From assembly GCA_009838195.1 (NCBI GenBank), contig VXSC01000011.1, forward strand, positions 124,001-188,000: a DNA stretch of 64,000 bases. The letters are read 5' to 3'. A model generated the notes under the pieces. It had not been told where the DNA came from, searched no databases, and saw only the letters and a list, made by a program, of their open reading frames with translations. Below, in pieces: positions 47,803 through 58,000 of this stretch. Source of the DNA: Rhodothermaceae bacterium (lineage in GTDB: Bacteria > Bacteroidota > Rhodothermia > Rhodothermales > Bin80). Numbering within the stretch: the first letter of the stretch is position 1; every line of letters starts with the position of its first letter. The position numbers and the translations under genes are program-made.

Positions 47803-48110
47803 ATGAAATTTCGTTCTCTTGCGTTAGATAGACTGTCCTACGTATTGCTTAGGATTTTAGCGGTTCTTATGCCCCACTTCTCGTCAAATTAAGTCAGTCC
47901 TAATCGATATCTGAGGATTGAGGCTTGAGATGTTCAGCTCTTGTGTGGAGGCGATGGACATAGCTACAGAAGAGATTGCGTTCAAGCTCCCGGTGGTTGT
48001 ATTTGGATCTCACTGAGTGGGCGATTTAGATGTCAGTACTCAGGTAGGCAAAATAACTCTGACGATGCGGTTTACCGCACGGATCTAGGACCCTTGCAGG
48101 TTCAGAGGTT
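47803..48110 (+). pseudogene. Possible degraded small secreted Kazal-like protein
   Basis: A short frame at 47803-47892 encodes 29 residues resembling a signal peptide (MKFRSLALDRLSYVLLRILA). It stops, and in another frame 47938-48030 encodes LCGGDGHSYRRDC followed by further Cys residues. C-x6-Y-x3-C is the core of Kazal-type protease inhibitors (typical VCGSDGxTYxNxC). A frameshifted or deleted gene would explain both pieces, but this is weak evidence from two short stretches. The rest of the 383 bp between 47726 and 48108 shows nothing else. Confidence 0.3.
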
Positions 48111-50607
48111 AGCTGGATGGTCTATGATCTTCCTGCACCTGGATCAGCGCCGGTAAAAACAGTAGTGCAGCTAACAGTGTCGACCCAATCCCCGTGATCG
48201 CAAGGGATCCGATCGTGTTCAGACCCGGATGAAAACTCAAGAGTAGCCCCCCAAATCCCACCATCGTCGTCACTGCTCCCATCGTAACATGCTCCCCCGT
48301 TGAGCGCAGGATGCGCCAAAGCGTCCCCGCCCCTTCCTCTCGATAACGATGGACTAAATGAGCTCCCGCATCGTTGCCAATCCCAATAATTGCCGGGATC
48401 ACGAACAGATTGTAGAAATTGAGGCGCATACCAAACAGCTGCATAAACAAAATCATCCAGATCACGCCAACAACCAGCGGCAACATTGCCAAAAGCGCCC
48501 ACCGAAACCGACCAAAATTGACCCACATCAATAGCGTCACAATAATCAGCGTCGCCAATATCATGTACGGGCTTTCCTGCCGCATCAGACGCAGAACATC
48601 GGCGGCAACAATTGATGGAGATCCTGCGTGGTACGTTTTCCCGTCCGCGGTCGTGACGTTTGCTACATCTTCAGCAAAAGCCATGGACTTGCGTCCATCT
48701 GAGAGCCCCACTCCCGGCAGGATCGTGATATAACCCCCTAGCTCCCCCGTCTTGGACATGAAGCGCTGACTCAACAGCTCCGGTACATCCTCCACCGCAA
48801 GCGGTGTCCGTGTCTGCGCAGCCCTTCGAATGCGTTCCAGGTCGGCATCTCCTGCCAGAACCGGATCCGTTAGCAGTGAATCCCGGATGTAGGCAATCTG
48901 TGCGATCCTTGCCGTTTGTTTCTCCGGCTCCAGTGGAAACCGGTCCTGAAGCGTTTCCACGCCCCGGATAGTGGTTCGAAAACTGTCTGTATCAATTACA
49001 TGCAGAACGGTATCCCTCTCTATTCTCCTCCGTAGCGCTTCTGCAACCGCAGGTGCCTCCGCTGGATGATCCACAACAATGTATGCGGGGTTCCTGCGAT
49101 TAAAATCGCTGTATGCGGCCGCAACTTTCGAGTTGACTGCGATCCAATCCTCATATTCCGGCTCCAAAACGGAAAACCGATATTCGAACTCAACCCTCGG
49201 CGCCATAAACAAGGCAATGACCGTAACGAGAGCACATCCCGCCAAGAGTCCACGAGCTCCAACCAGAGGTCCACGTACGACCGTTTTTATCGGTCGACTC
49301 CGCTCAAAATGTAATATCCTCCAGCGCTCACACAGTACCAACAGTGCTGGCAGTACATGGAGGGTGGAAATCAATGCAACCAACACTCCGGTCCCCGCCA
49401 AGAATCCAAATTCGCTGAACCCTTTAAAGTCCGCCGCGACCAACACGTACATTGCAGCAGCCGTGGTAAATGCCCCCACCGCAATCGCCTGCCCGGTGCT
49501 CATGAACGTGTTCTCTGCGGCAACCTCCACGCTGTGACCCGCCCCCCTTTCCTCTATATAGCGTGCATAAAAATGGATTCCGTAGTCAATGCCCAACCCA
49601 AAAAGAACCAGTCCAAGCGTTGAACTGAACAGATTCAGGGTCTCATAAGCCAAAAACCCTATCGCCGCGGTCCAGGCTAAACTCATCAGAAGAGGGATTC
49701 CAATCAATAGAGCCGTCACCGGTGCACGTGCGAGCTCGGACCAGACCGCCTTCCTTCCGCGCAACTGTATTGCCTTGACAAAGAAGTAAGCCATCAGTAC
49801 CAAAAGTACTGCGAGAGCACCCGCGCCAAAAGAACCGACGACATCGTCCGTAATGGCACGCACTTCTATACGTTGTCTCCATAATCGGCCGGCGAGATAC
49901 GTCCGCATCTCTGTGTGATAGGTGGAAGGCCCCACCTGCTGGATTACACTGCGAAGACGACCATAAACGGCTTCTATGTAATCCACATTGGAGGAGGAGC
50001 CTGGAACAAAGAAGCGAACGACCAGAATCGTGCTGTCTGCGCTCACCCGATACTCTGGCCCTACAATCTGATCGAAGATCTCTTCCAAAGACTCAACCTC
50101 CGTGTCCTCCTCCTCTTCCTCGTCATCTAGGCTGAAAAAGAACGGATTCGCCGCGAGCTTGGCCTCTACGATCTGATCCTCCAGCCAGGTTGTCAGTGTG
50201 CTTAATTCCTCATCCGTCGCGAAATACAACCCGTTATCCGCCATAAATTCTGTATCCCTCCTTAGCTCCTCCCTCAAAAACAGTGGCTCGTCTGTTATCG
50301 AATCCCGCAATGCCATCACTTGGGGAACCAGAGCTTGTGCAAATGCCAGATTGTCGGTAAATGAAGGGCTTTCAATTGCCAGATCCACCGAAACTTCCCC
50401 TGCACCTATCGTATCCCGGATTTTCTCAAGAGACGCAACACTGGGATAAGACTCGGGAATCAGGTTGGCAAAATCCGGGTCGATCGTCAACCGCCCTGCG
50501 AGCATTACACTGCCAATGGAAATCAAGAGAGCCGTCACCAGCACGGGGCCAGGATACCGTACCACAGTGCGGATCCATCCACGTAACCGGGCAAAGAGGA
50601 ACGTCAT
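48109..50607 (-). CDS. RND/MMPL-family exporter
   Basis: 832 residues with two copies of the MMPL/SSD module: helix 1, a large periplasmic loop, then five to six helices (about 255-430), and the same again (loop 460-660, helices 670-825). The first loop contains a very acidic run (DDEEEEEDTEVESLEEIFD). Motifs in the membrane part are LGIDYGIHFYARYIEE and IGNDAGAHLVHRYREE, which carry the proton-relay Asp. Proteins of this type include the hopanoid transporter HpnN and mycobacterial lipid exporters; the lipid is unknown here. The start overlaps the DUF3047 stop by 4 bp, so they form one operon. Confidence 0.87.
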   Translation of the reverse strand: MTFLFARLRGWIRTVVRYPGPVLVTALLISIGSVMLAGRLTIDPDFANLIPESYPSVASLEKIRDTIGAGEVSVDLAIESPSFTDNLAFAQALVPQVMALRDSITDEPLFLREELRRDTEFMADNGLYFATDEELSTLTTWLEDQIVEAKLAANPFFFSLDDEEEEEDTEVESLEEIFDQIVGPEYRVSADSTILVVRFFVPGSSSNVDYIEAVYGRLRSVIQQVGPSTYHTEMRTYLAGRLWRQRIEVRAITDDVVGSFGAGALAVLLVLMAYFFVKAIQLRGRKAVWSELARAPVTALLIGIPLLMSLAWTAAIGFLAYETLNLFSSTLGLVLFGLGIDYGIHFYARYIEERGAGHSVEVAAENTFMSTGQAIAVGAFTTAAAMYVLVAADFKGFSEFGFLAGTGVLVALISTLHVLPALLVLCERWRILHFERSRPIKTVVRGPLVGARGLLAGCALVTVIALFMAPRVEFEYRFSVLEPEYEDWIAVNSKVAAAYSDFNRRNPAYIVVDHPAEAPAVAEALRRRIERDTVLHVIDTDSFRTTIRGVETLQDRFPLEPEKQTARIAQIAYIRDSLLTDPVLAGDADLERIRRAAQTRTPLAVEDVPELLSQRFMSKTGELGGYITILPGVGLSDGRKSMAFAEDVANVTTADGKTYHAGSPSIVAADVLRLMRQESPYMILATLIIVTLLMWVNFGRFRWALLAMLPLVVGVIWMILFMQLFGMRLNFYNLFVIPAIIGIGNDAGAHLVHRYREEGAGTLWRILRSTGEHVTMGAVTTMVGFGGLLLSFHPGLNTIGSLAITGIGSTLLAALLFLPALIQVQEDHRPSS

Positions 50608-51314
50608 TCTCCAGAAAGTGCTACGATGTCGTCAAAGTATACATCGGCCACTCCTCCTGTATTGTCACTGTCATTCCATAACATGATATAAAGCGGGAAT
50701 TGTGGAGGTTGTCTGCCAAAGAACATCTCATAATCCTCGACGACATTCCGTTCAATCTCAATCCACCCCTCGTTGATCTCAAGAGCTGAGGAAACAACCA
50801 ATGCCTGAAGCTTCCCATAACGAGCTAATGCCCCCTTGGGCAGTGTACTGCTGTAGGTGTACTTGATCGTACAGGGTCGCCCAAGCCAGTCATTACACTC
50901 AAACGCAATATACAGGGCCGCTCCGGTGTCGTTCAGGCTTCTCCGGTCTTCTCTTGCCCCTTCTGGCAACTGATCCGCCCGCCAGCGCCAACGCAACCGG
51001 GGAAATTGGTCCACATCCCATTCAAGCCCATCCCCTTTTGGCAAAGCGATCTGCACAGACTCCCCTTGTGTATATGCCCGCAGAACCTGCCCTCCCTCTC
51101 CCATAACCACCTTCACGTAATCATTGGGTTTGGCATGATCCGGTGGAAGGACTCGCATCGTTCTTGACCGTTTGTCCGGTATTCTCCATAAACTGGGAAG
51201 ACCATCTATTTCATAGCTCCCAAAGTCCTCAATGACCAGAGACTTCTGGGCAGAGGCACTCGGGGTACATGAACTCGCAAAAATGAACAGAGAAAGGATT
51301 GTGATCGCGCGCAT
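50604..51314 (-). CDS. DUF3047 protein, secreted
   Basis: 236 residues with an N-terminal signal (MRAITILSLFIFASSC, a possible lipobox at Cys16). DUF3047 hallmarks are RWRWRADQLP, DTGAALYIAFE, IKYTYSSTLPKG, ERNVVEDYEMFFG and MLWNDSDNTGG with a final acidic DDI. The fold is a jelly-roll-like beta-sandwich and the function is unknown. ATGA overlap with the MMPL exporter gene suggests that the two act together in envelope lipid or polymer transport. Confidence 0.82.
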   Translation of the reverse strand: MRAITILSLFIFASSCTPSASAQKSLVIEDFGSYEIDGLPSLWRIPDKRSRTMRVLPPDHAKPNDYVKVVMGEGGQVLRAYTQGESVQIALPKGDGLEWDVDQFPRLRWRWRADQLPEGAREDRRSLNDTGAALYIAFECNDWLGRPCTIKYTYSSTLPKGALARYGKLQALVVSSALEINEGWIEIERNVVEDYEMFFGRQPPQFPLYIMLWNDSDNTGGVADVYFDDIVALSGE

Positions 51315-51332
51315 TTTTGGGAAAAAGGCCGG

Positions 51333-51354
51333 GCTTCTTGACGCGTCAAGAAGC
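51333..51354 (-). terminator. Perfect 22-bp palindrome followed by T-run
   Basis: Each arm is GCTTCTTGACG / CGTCAAGAAGC. Read leftward it starts at the stop codon of the flippase-like gene and is followed six bases later by TTTTT, so a rho-independent terminator is likely. It would separate this gene from the DUF3047/MMPL operon, 19 bp before its ATG. Confidence 0.6.
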
Positions 51355-52289
51355 TATTTGGTCACAGGGATCGCCTCTTTTGGCATTTGAACCGAAAGGG
51401 TTGTAAAAAAGAGTAGATTAATCAGTCGGTTTACTAATGCCACAGCCACAAAGAGTGCAGCGATGTGCGGTTCGGAAACAGTCAACGCCCCCGCAATACC
51501 CACTGCAACTCCAGCGACAACAAGGTCCTGGTTCGGTATGAACGGTAGTCTGTAGACGACAATAGAAGTTGCAGCATATGTAAACCATGTCTCTAATGGA
51601 ACTTCAGGCATTGCAAGATGCCACATGGTGATTTCCAGAACCTGCCTTACAAGTACACGGGCAACATGAAGCCCAAAAACAATTCGTGTTTCCTTCCACG
51701 GCATAGAGAAAAGCCATTTCCGGCGCGTAAACACAAGCACTAAAAGGATTAGCAGGGTACCGCCAATTCCACCAATAAGGACGGCTGCCTGTGTTTCTCC
51801 GATCAGATCGCGCACATTCACCTGTCCCTCCAGGGCAAAAAAAGCAAGCAACAGTAGTGCAGTCAGTGTCGAGGCAACCGCGGAAACAATATTCATATCC
51901 CGAATACACTCCATCAGCGACCGACTCGACATCGCGACATGATCCCGGGCCCAGGCGAAGATGTATACTTCGCCGGAGTACCCCAAAACATCTCTGTTCA
52001 GGATACGCTTTTTGATAAAGGCCCGGATTGCAGGACCTGGACGGAAATCCCATACAACCCGGTAAGCCAAAAACTGTATCGTGGGCAAAAGGAAGTACAG
52101 TACGACCAGCAGCACGTAGAACCCGGGATTCCTCGGCAGCGCCTGAAACACGCTGCGGAAATCATACTCGCGCAATTGCCACACCATGAACAAAACGATG
52201 CCAATGGTGAAACTTATCCGCGCAATGCGCAGAATACGTTTGCCTCGCCGCGTCGTGCTCAATTCTGTTAGACGTTCCTGTATCTTCAT
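51354..52289 (-). CDS. Flippase-like membrane protein (LPG-synthase TM domain type)
   Basis: 311 residues, about eight hydrophobic segments, with a basic N-terminus (KIQERLTELSTTRRGKR). The pattern LRIARISFTIGIVLFMVWQL, then VLGYSGEVYIFAWARDH and YRLPFIPNQDLVVAGVAVG, resembles the AglD2/LPG_synthase_TM (YbhN-like) family of lipid-flipping or sugar-lipid handling proteins. The C-terminal catalytic domain of MprF is absent. It precedes the DUF3047-MMPL operon but is separated from it by a probable terminator. Confidence 0.7.
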   Translation of the reverse strand: MKIQERLTELSTTRRGKRILRIARISFTIGIVLFMVWQLREYDFRSVFQALPRNPGFYVLLVVLYFLLPTIQFLAYRVVWDFRPGPAIRAFIKKRILNRDVLGYSGEVYIFAWARDHVAMSSRSLMECIRDMNIVSAVASTLTALLLLAFFALEGQVNVRDLIGETQAAVLIGGIGGTLLILLVLVFTRRKWLFSMPWKETRIVFGLHVARVLVRQVLEITMWHLAMPEVPLETWFTYAATSIVVYRLPFIPNQDLVVAGVAVGIAGALTVSEPHIAALFVAVALVNRLINLLFFTTLSVQMPKEAIPVTK

Positions 52290-52379
52290 GATCGAGGCGG
52301 TGACCTTTCCGTAGATTGCCCGAATGAAGGTCTATATTGTATCTTTAGCAAAATCCTTTCTGTCACCTACGTCCTGGCT

Positions 52380-52817
52380 ATGATTCAGCAAAAACCCGGC
52401 CACTCATTTGAGTCTCTCAAGATTGGCGATTCGTATGACTTCCATCGCTTCATTAGTGAGGACGATGTCCTAACATTCGCCCAGATCACCGGAGACGACA
52501 ACCCTCTCCATGTGGATGCTGAATATGCCAAAAACACCCGTTTTGGAGATCGTATTGTCCATGGCATATTCCTTCTAGGGCTCATCTCGAAGGTTCTTGG
52601 ACGGGACTTTCCCGGCCCCGGTAGTGTGGCAGTATCTATTTCATGTCGGTTTCTGCGTCCTGTACGTGTCAACTCGGAAGTGCGTGTTTCGGTCAAGATT
52701 ATTGAAAAATTAGAGCAGCGGCGCTATGCGAAGGTGGAAACCTTCGTATTCACTGATGCCAATAAAAAAGCTTTAGTTGGAGAAGCGACCATTATACCTC
52801 CGACGGATCCGGAATGA
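52380..52817 (+). CDS. MaoC-family (R)-specific enoyl hydratase
   Basis: 145 residues, one hot-dog domain. The hydratase-2 active site is FAQITGDDNPLHVDAEYA, with Asp and His near residues 40-45, and FGDRIVHGIFLLGLISKVL. Such enzymes hydrate enoyl-CoA to (R)-3-hydroxyacyl-CoA (PhaJ-like), but other thioester substrates occur. ATG 52380 starts the protein. Its last 26 bp overlap the end of convergent recF. Confidence 0.87.
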   Translation: MIQQKPGHSFESLKIGDSYDFHRFISEDDVLTFAQITGDDNPLHVDAEYAKNTRFGDRIVHGIFLLGLISKVLGRDFPGPGSVAVSISCRFLRPVRVNSEVRVSVKIIEKLEQRRYAKVETFVFTDANKKALVGEATIIPPTDPE

Positions 52818-53937
52818 TTTCTCCGTGAAGAACTTGGATGCATTGGTTAGAAGCTCCCTTTTGCACAATCCGGGAGCGTATTCTATCGGCATCTGCAACG
52901 GTTACGATGCTCTGTCCCGTAGGTGCGTCCTGCAGCCAATCTAAAATCACGTCGGTCCGCTCCTGGTCCAGAGAATCAAATACGTCATCAAGTAACAGTA
53001 TTGGCTTTTCTTCCAACCGGGAGTCCAGATAATAGTACTGCGCCAACTTGAGTGCAATAGCAAACGAACGGTGTTGACCGGTTGAGGCAAAGCGCCGCAC
53101 CAGCTGCCCATTCAGCTTAAAAACTAGTTCGTCGCGGTGAGGGCCAACGGTGGTTCGCCCCAATTCTCTGTCACGACTGGCCGCTTCCCCAAGCGCAGAT
53201 ATAAGTGCCTTCTCTGCCTCTTCAGCAGACGAATGTTTCTCTTCTGGAATGGGACCCTGATAAGTAATCGCCGGTTCTTCAATCGCCTCTCCGAGCTGTT
53301 GCCATGCACGTTTAAGTTCTTCGCTGAACTTTTGAAGAAAGGCGGCACGCAGGGCAACAATTCGTCCTCCGATCCTGGCCAGAACGGCATTGAGCGGTTT
53401 AATCATGTCCATGTCCAACGGATTCATACGATTGCGGACCAAGTATTCATTGCGCTGTCTCAGAGCACGACGGTATCCGATGAGATCTTCCAGATGAGCC
53501 GGTCTCGCCTGACTAAGCATGCTGTTCAGAAATTTTCGACGCTCCTCCGGCCCGCCATACGTCAGGTTCTGATCACTGGGTGCAAATAGAACGATCGGAA
53601 CAACCCCAACAATATCCGCTAGTCGATCAAGTGGAGCACCGTTGATAAACATGCGCTTCCCTTGTCGTACAGCAAATGCAATCCGTATTTCCACTTCCCG
53701 CCGCAGGGACCCCTCAAATTTGCCCTCGACCTCAAAAAATGGTTGGCTACGCTGAAGCACGTAGCGATCTACACTAGTTAGAAAACTCTTGGAAAGACAG
53801 AGGTAGTGAATCGCCTCCAGGATATTGGTCTTGCCGGCGCCGTTTGGTCCGTACAGCAGGTTTATCCCAGGCGCCAATGTCAACGTCGTGTCAGCATGCG
53901 CCCGCATACCTCGAAGACAGAGTGAGCGCAGGATCAT
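52792..53937 (-). CDS. recF: DNA replication and repair protein RecF
   Basis: 381 residues of the SMC-like ATPase RecF: Walker A YGPNGAGKTNILEAI near residue 31, FAPSDQNLTYGGPEERRKFL near 118, the signature region FASTGQHRSFAIALKLA near 287 and Walker B ILLLDDVFDSLDQERTDVI near 318. RecF with RecOR loads RecA at gaps. In many bacteria it sits in dnaA-dnaN-recF-gyrB; here dnaA and dnaN are absent and gyrB is 42 kb away. It ends inside the MaoC gene (26 bp overlap). Confidence 0.95.
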   Translation of the reverse strand: MILRSLCLRGMRAHADTTLTLAPGINLLYGPNGAGKTNILEAIHYLCLSKSFLTSVDRYVLQRSQPFFEVEGKFEGSLRREVEIRIAFAVRQGKRMFINGAPLDRLADIVGVVPIVLFAPSDQNLTYGGPEERRKFLNSMLSQARPAHLEDLIGYRRALRQRNEYLVRNRMNPLDMDMIKPLNAVLARIGGRIVALRAAFLQKFSEELKRAWQQLGEAIEEPAITYQGPIPEEKHSSAEEAEKALISALGEAASRDRELGRTTVGPHRDELVFKLNGQLVRRFASTGQHRSFAIALKLAQYYYLDSRLEEKPILLLDDVFDSLDQERTDVILDWLQDAPTGQSIVTVADADRIRSRIVQKGASNQCIQVLHGEIIPDPSEV

Positions 53938-54041
53938 TGCATCAGGTATATAATTCCCTTACGCAATCTTGGTATATTCGTTCGCATGTTGGTTCATTTA
54001 CACGACCAAAGCGTATACCAGCCTTTTACTCCCATCCATCA

Positions 54042-54956
54042 ATGACGGCACCTCCGCCTCTGTTCGAAGAGCTTCAAAGCCTAGTTACCGAACAGCGCAA
54101 TCCGCGCTCAATGAATATTGACAACGCATCCGTAGAGGAAATCCTCACGATTATCAATACGGAGGACCATCTTGTCCCCCAAGCCGTGAAGGAACAACTC
54201 CCCTATATTGCAAAAGCGGTGGAAATTGTAACGACAGCACTGGAAGGCGGTGGACGCCTGATATATATTGGCGCGGGCACCAGTGGGCGTCTCGGAATTC
54301 TGGATGCATCCGAATGCCCCCCTACGTTTGGGTCTTCTCCCGAAGATATTCAGGGGATTATTGCCGGCGGAAAGGAAGCTGTTTTCCGATCGCAGGAGGG
54401 CGCCGAAGATGTAGCCTCCGATGGCGCAGAGGCCCTTCGCGAAAGAGGATTGCATGCAAATGATGTGGTTTGTGGTATCGCGGCGAGCCGACGTACTCCT
54501 TTTGTGATAGGAGCAATGGCTGAAGCCCGCAAAACGGGATGCAAGACGCTCTTCATCACCTGCAATCCCCGTTCCACATTTGATCTAGATGTGGATGTAG
54601 CTATTTGTGTCGTTGTAGGCCCGGAAGTCATCATGGGATCAACTCGCATGAAGAGCGGAACTGCCCAGAAACTGGTCCTGAACATGATCACAACTGCTTC
54701 TATGATTCGCTTGGGGAAAGTCTATCAGAATATGATGGTTGATCTGCAGATGACCGCCGAAAAGCTGACCCAAAGATCCCGTCGCACGGTCATGACCGTT
54801 ACCGGACTGAACTATGAGGAGGCAACGAAAGCGCTTAAAGCTGCCGACGGTCATGTGAAAACAGCTCTGGTCATGATTCTCGGTGATGTTTCGAAAGAGG
54901 AGGCCTTGGAAAGATTAGAAAAATCGAATGGATTTGTGCGAGGTGCTCTGGAGTAG
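54042..54956 (+). CDS. murQ: N-acetylmuramic acid 6-phosphate etherase
   Basis: 304 residues from ATG 54042, which gives the usual family length; the frame is open 66 codons upstream but that part overlaps recF and is not conserved-looking. The SIS domain shows YIGAGTSGRLGILDASECPPTFG, the phosphate-binding GIAASRRTPFV, and VGPEVIMGSTRMKSGTAQKLVLNM. Catalytic Glu is expected in the DASECPP stretch. It cleaves the lactyl ether of MurNAc-6-P in peptidoglycan recycling. No amgK, murU or anmK is adjacent. Confidence 0.93.
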   Translation: MTAPPPLFEELQSLVTEQRNPRSMNIDNASVEEILTIINTEDHLVPQAVKEQLPYIAKAVEIVTTALEGGGRLIYIGAGTSGRLGILDASECPPTFGSSPEDIQGIIAGGKEAVFRSQEGAEDVASDGAEALRERGLHANDVVCGIAASRRTPFVIGAMAEARKTGCKTLFITCNPRSTFDLDVDVAICVVVGPEVIMGSTRMKSGTAQKLVLNMITTASMIRLGKVYQNMMVDLQMTAEKLTQRSRRTVMTVTGLNYEEATKALKAADGHVKTALVMILGDVSKEEALERLEKSNGFVRGALE

Positions 54957-54991
54957 CCTTTATTGAATCCAAAAATCGTTTGGCGGCGCAA

Positions 54992-55007
54992 TGTTTCACG
55001 TGAAACA
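54992..55007. promoter_or_regulatory. parS site
   Basis: TGTTTCACGTGAAACA, a perfect 16-bp match to the bacterial parS consensus bound by ParB/Spo0J. It lies between murQ and mfd. Together with the base before it, it encodes a mini-frame ATG...TAG (MFHVKH) at 54991-55011. Confidence 0.9.
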
Positions 55008-55027
55008 CTAGAAAGTTCGCTTTTGGT

Positions 55028-58000
55028 TTGGCTGATAATCCGTTACAACGACTGTCTTCCCGATTCTCTGGGGTTTCTTCTTTTCAGGCGTTTTACACAT
55101 GGTGTACACAGGCCAGAGGAGCTCACGTGTGCCTTTTACGAGATGCCCCTGGATCATTACCTGCATTTTTGCTCCAGCACGCCTGGAAATCTGGACGCTC
55201 CCTGGCTTGCATTCTGCCAGAATCAGAAGATGCACGCCTGCTGCACGGTGATTTGACGGAACTAGGCCTACCAAGCCTCTTGTTTCCCCCGTTCGGATCC
55301 ACACCGTACGATGACGAGCAGGTTGAAGATTCGGCTCCCATGGTCCGGCGGCATGATGTGCTGCAACAGCTTGATATGCACGAGCAGACTGTGGTGGTTG
55401 CCGGCCTACAGGCGGTCCTGGAGCGGATGCCTGCACCGGAAAAAACGCTGGCGGAGTCCGTTACCGTGCGTGTACAGGACCATACTCCACCAGATCAACT
55501 CGTTGACCTGCTTGCTGAAAAAGGGTTTATCCCCGTCTCCTTCGTGCAGGAAGCCGGTGAATTCGCATGGCGGGGCGGGATTGTCGACGTATTCCCGTTT
55601 TCCGGAGGACTGCCTCTGCGCCTCGAGTTCTTCGGCAATGAGCTTGAGTCGATCCGGGAATTTGATGCCGTCAGTCAACGGTCTGTCAGCCGCCTGAGTA
55701 GCGCCCGGCTGGTCCCCCAACCGATCCACGCCTCCAGGGGGACTCCCTGGGTTTCTCTGCTGGATTCAATCACCGATGATACCCTCCTGGTTCTTTTTGA
55801 AGAACCCCGACTGAAGGAAATCGCCGATGCCGTGTGGCAGGATATTCGCAAGCGATACAAATCAAAAGCCCAATCCGGGGCGGAATGTCCGGTTCCAGAA
55901 TCACGATATCTAACACCGGATGTATTCACTTGCGGCTATGCATCAAAGCCCCAGATTCATGTTCATGCATCGGATTCAAGTCCTGAAACCGTGATCCAGG
56001 TCGGTGCTCGTCCGCAGCCCTCCTTTGGCGGCCATATGGATCTCGTTCGCTTGGACTTGACAGAGCCTAGCCGGAAGCACACCCACATCATCTGTGATAG
56101 CTCCGCCCAGCAAAAGCGTTTAGAATCGTTGCTGGACGAGCTGCAGGACTCTGACAAGTTGACCTTTCTGGTCGCATCACTTCACAGCGGATTTACGCTG
56201 CCAGACATTGGCCTGGCAGTCTACACCGATCACGAAATATTCGGCCGGTATTTCCGTCCACGCACTCGAAAAGCCTCCCGTACGGGCGGGCTTCGCCTCC
56301 AGGAACTGCAAAATCTTAAACCCGGGGACTTTGTTGTGCACAAGGAATTTGGAATCGGTAAGTTCGCGGGGCTTAAAGTGATCACGGTCAAAGGGCGCAG
56401 CCAGGAGGCCGTGCGGCTCATTTACGCGCGTGACGATGTCGTATTCGTGAATGTGAACGCTCTGTACAAGCTCAGCAAATATGCGGGAAAAGACGGCCAA
56501 GTCCCTTCACTGACCCGATTAGGATCAGGACAATGGGAACGCACCAAAAGCAGGGCAAAAAAGCGGATTAAGGATATTGCACGGAGATTGATCAACCTCT
56601 ATGCCCAGCGCAAATCTTCCGAGGGGTATACTTTTTCGCCGGATTCGATTTGGCAAAAAGAGCTGGAAGCTTCTTTTCCGTGGCAGGATACACCCGATCA
56701 GTATGAAGCATCGGAGGCGGTCAAACGTGACATGGAATCTGCGACCCCGATGGATCGCCTGGTTTGTGGGGATGTTGGCTTTGGAAAGACGGAGGTAGCG
56801 GTTCGGGCTGCGTTTAAAGCCGTTCAGGATGGGAAACAGGTTGCATTGCTTGTCCCCACGACAGTTCTGGCTCGGCAGCACTACCTCACGTTTCGTAAAC
56901 GCCTGGAGCAGTTTCCCGTACGGGTCGACGTGCTCTCACGCCGTGTCAAGGGTGTAGCCGCCCGAAAACTGCTTGCTGATGTGAGCCAGGGAAAAGTAGA
57001 TGTTCTTGTTGGCACCCATCGACTGGTTTCCAAGGATGTCTCCTTTTCAGATCTGGGGCTTCTGATCATAGACGAGGAGCAGCGGTTCGGGGTTCGAATC
57101 AAGGAAAAGCTGCGCGAACTGCGCGTCAATGTGGATACGCTGACCTTGACCGCGACTCCAATCCCCCGTACGCTGCAATTTTCTCTCATCGGTGCGCGTG
57201 ACCTTTCTATCATCAATACTGCACCACCAAACCGGCAACCCATCCACACGCAAATTCATTCCTCCGACTGGGCACTGATCAGTGATGCGATTCTTTATGA
57301 AGTTAACCGCGGAGGGCAGGTCTTCTTTATTCACAACCGTGTGGCTTCCATTGGAGACAAGCTGATCAAGCTGCAGGACCTTGTCCCTGGTGTCCGCTTT
57401 CGCATTGGTCACGGTCAAATGCCCGGCGCAGAGCTTGAGCAGGTTATGACCGACTTTGTTGATCACAAGTTTGATGTCCTGTTATGCACTTCCATCGTGG
57501 AGAATGGGCTTGATATCGCAAATGCCAACACCATTATTGTTGATCGGGCACACTTATTTGGCCTGGCAGAGATTCATCAGTTGCGTGGGCGGGTCGGTCG
57601 AAGTGATCGCAAAGCATTTTGTTATCTGCTGGTCCCTTCCATTCATGCTCTGAGCCGGGATGCTCGGCAGCGCCTGCAGGCCGTTGAGCAATTCAGTGAC
57701 CTTGGGAGTGGATTCCATCTTGCCATGAGGGATCTGGATATCCGGGGCGCGGGAAACATTCTCGGTGGGGAGCAAAGCGGTTTTATTGCAGACCTTGGGC
57801 TCAGTACGTATTACCAGATGCTGGATGAGGCTGTTAGAGAGCTGCGCAATGAGGATTTTCCCGAACTCTTCAAGGATGTTGACCTCCCGCTGCCGGAAGA
57901 TACCCTTGTCGATCTTGAGGTGAATGCCTCCCTTCCCAAACCCTATGTGTCCAATGACCTCGAACGCCTGGCCCTCTATCGCAGGATTGGAGAAGCTACA

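Noticed and set aside
53844-54041. N-terminal extension of murQ
   Set aside because: It overlaps the recF start region and does not resemble the family; ATG 54042 gives normal length.
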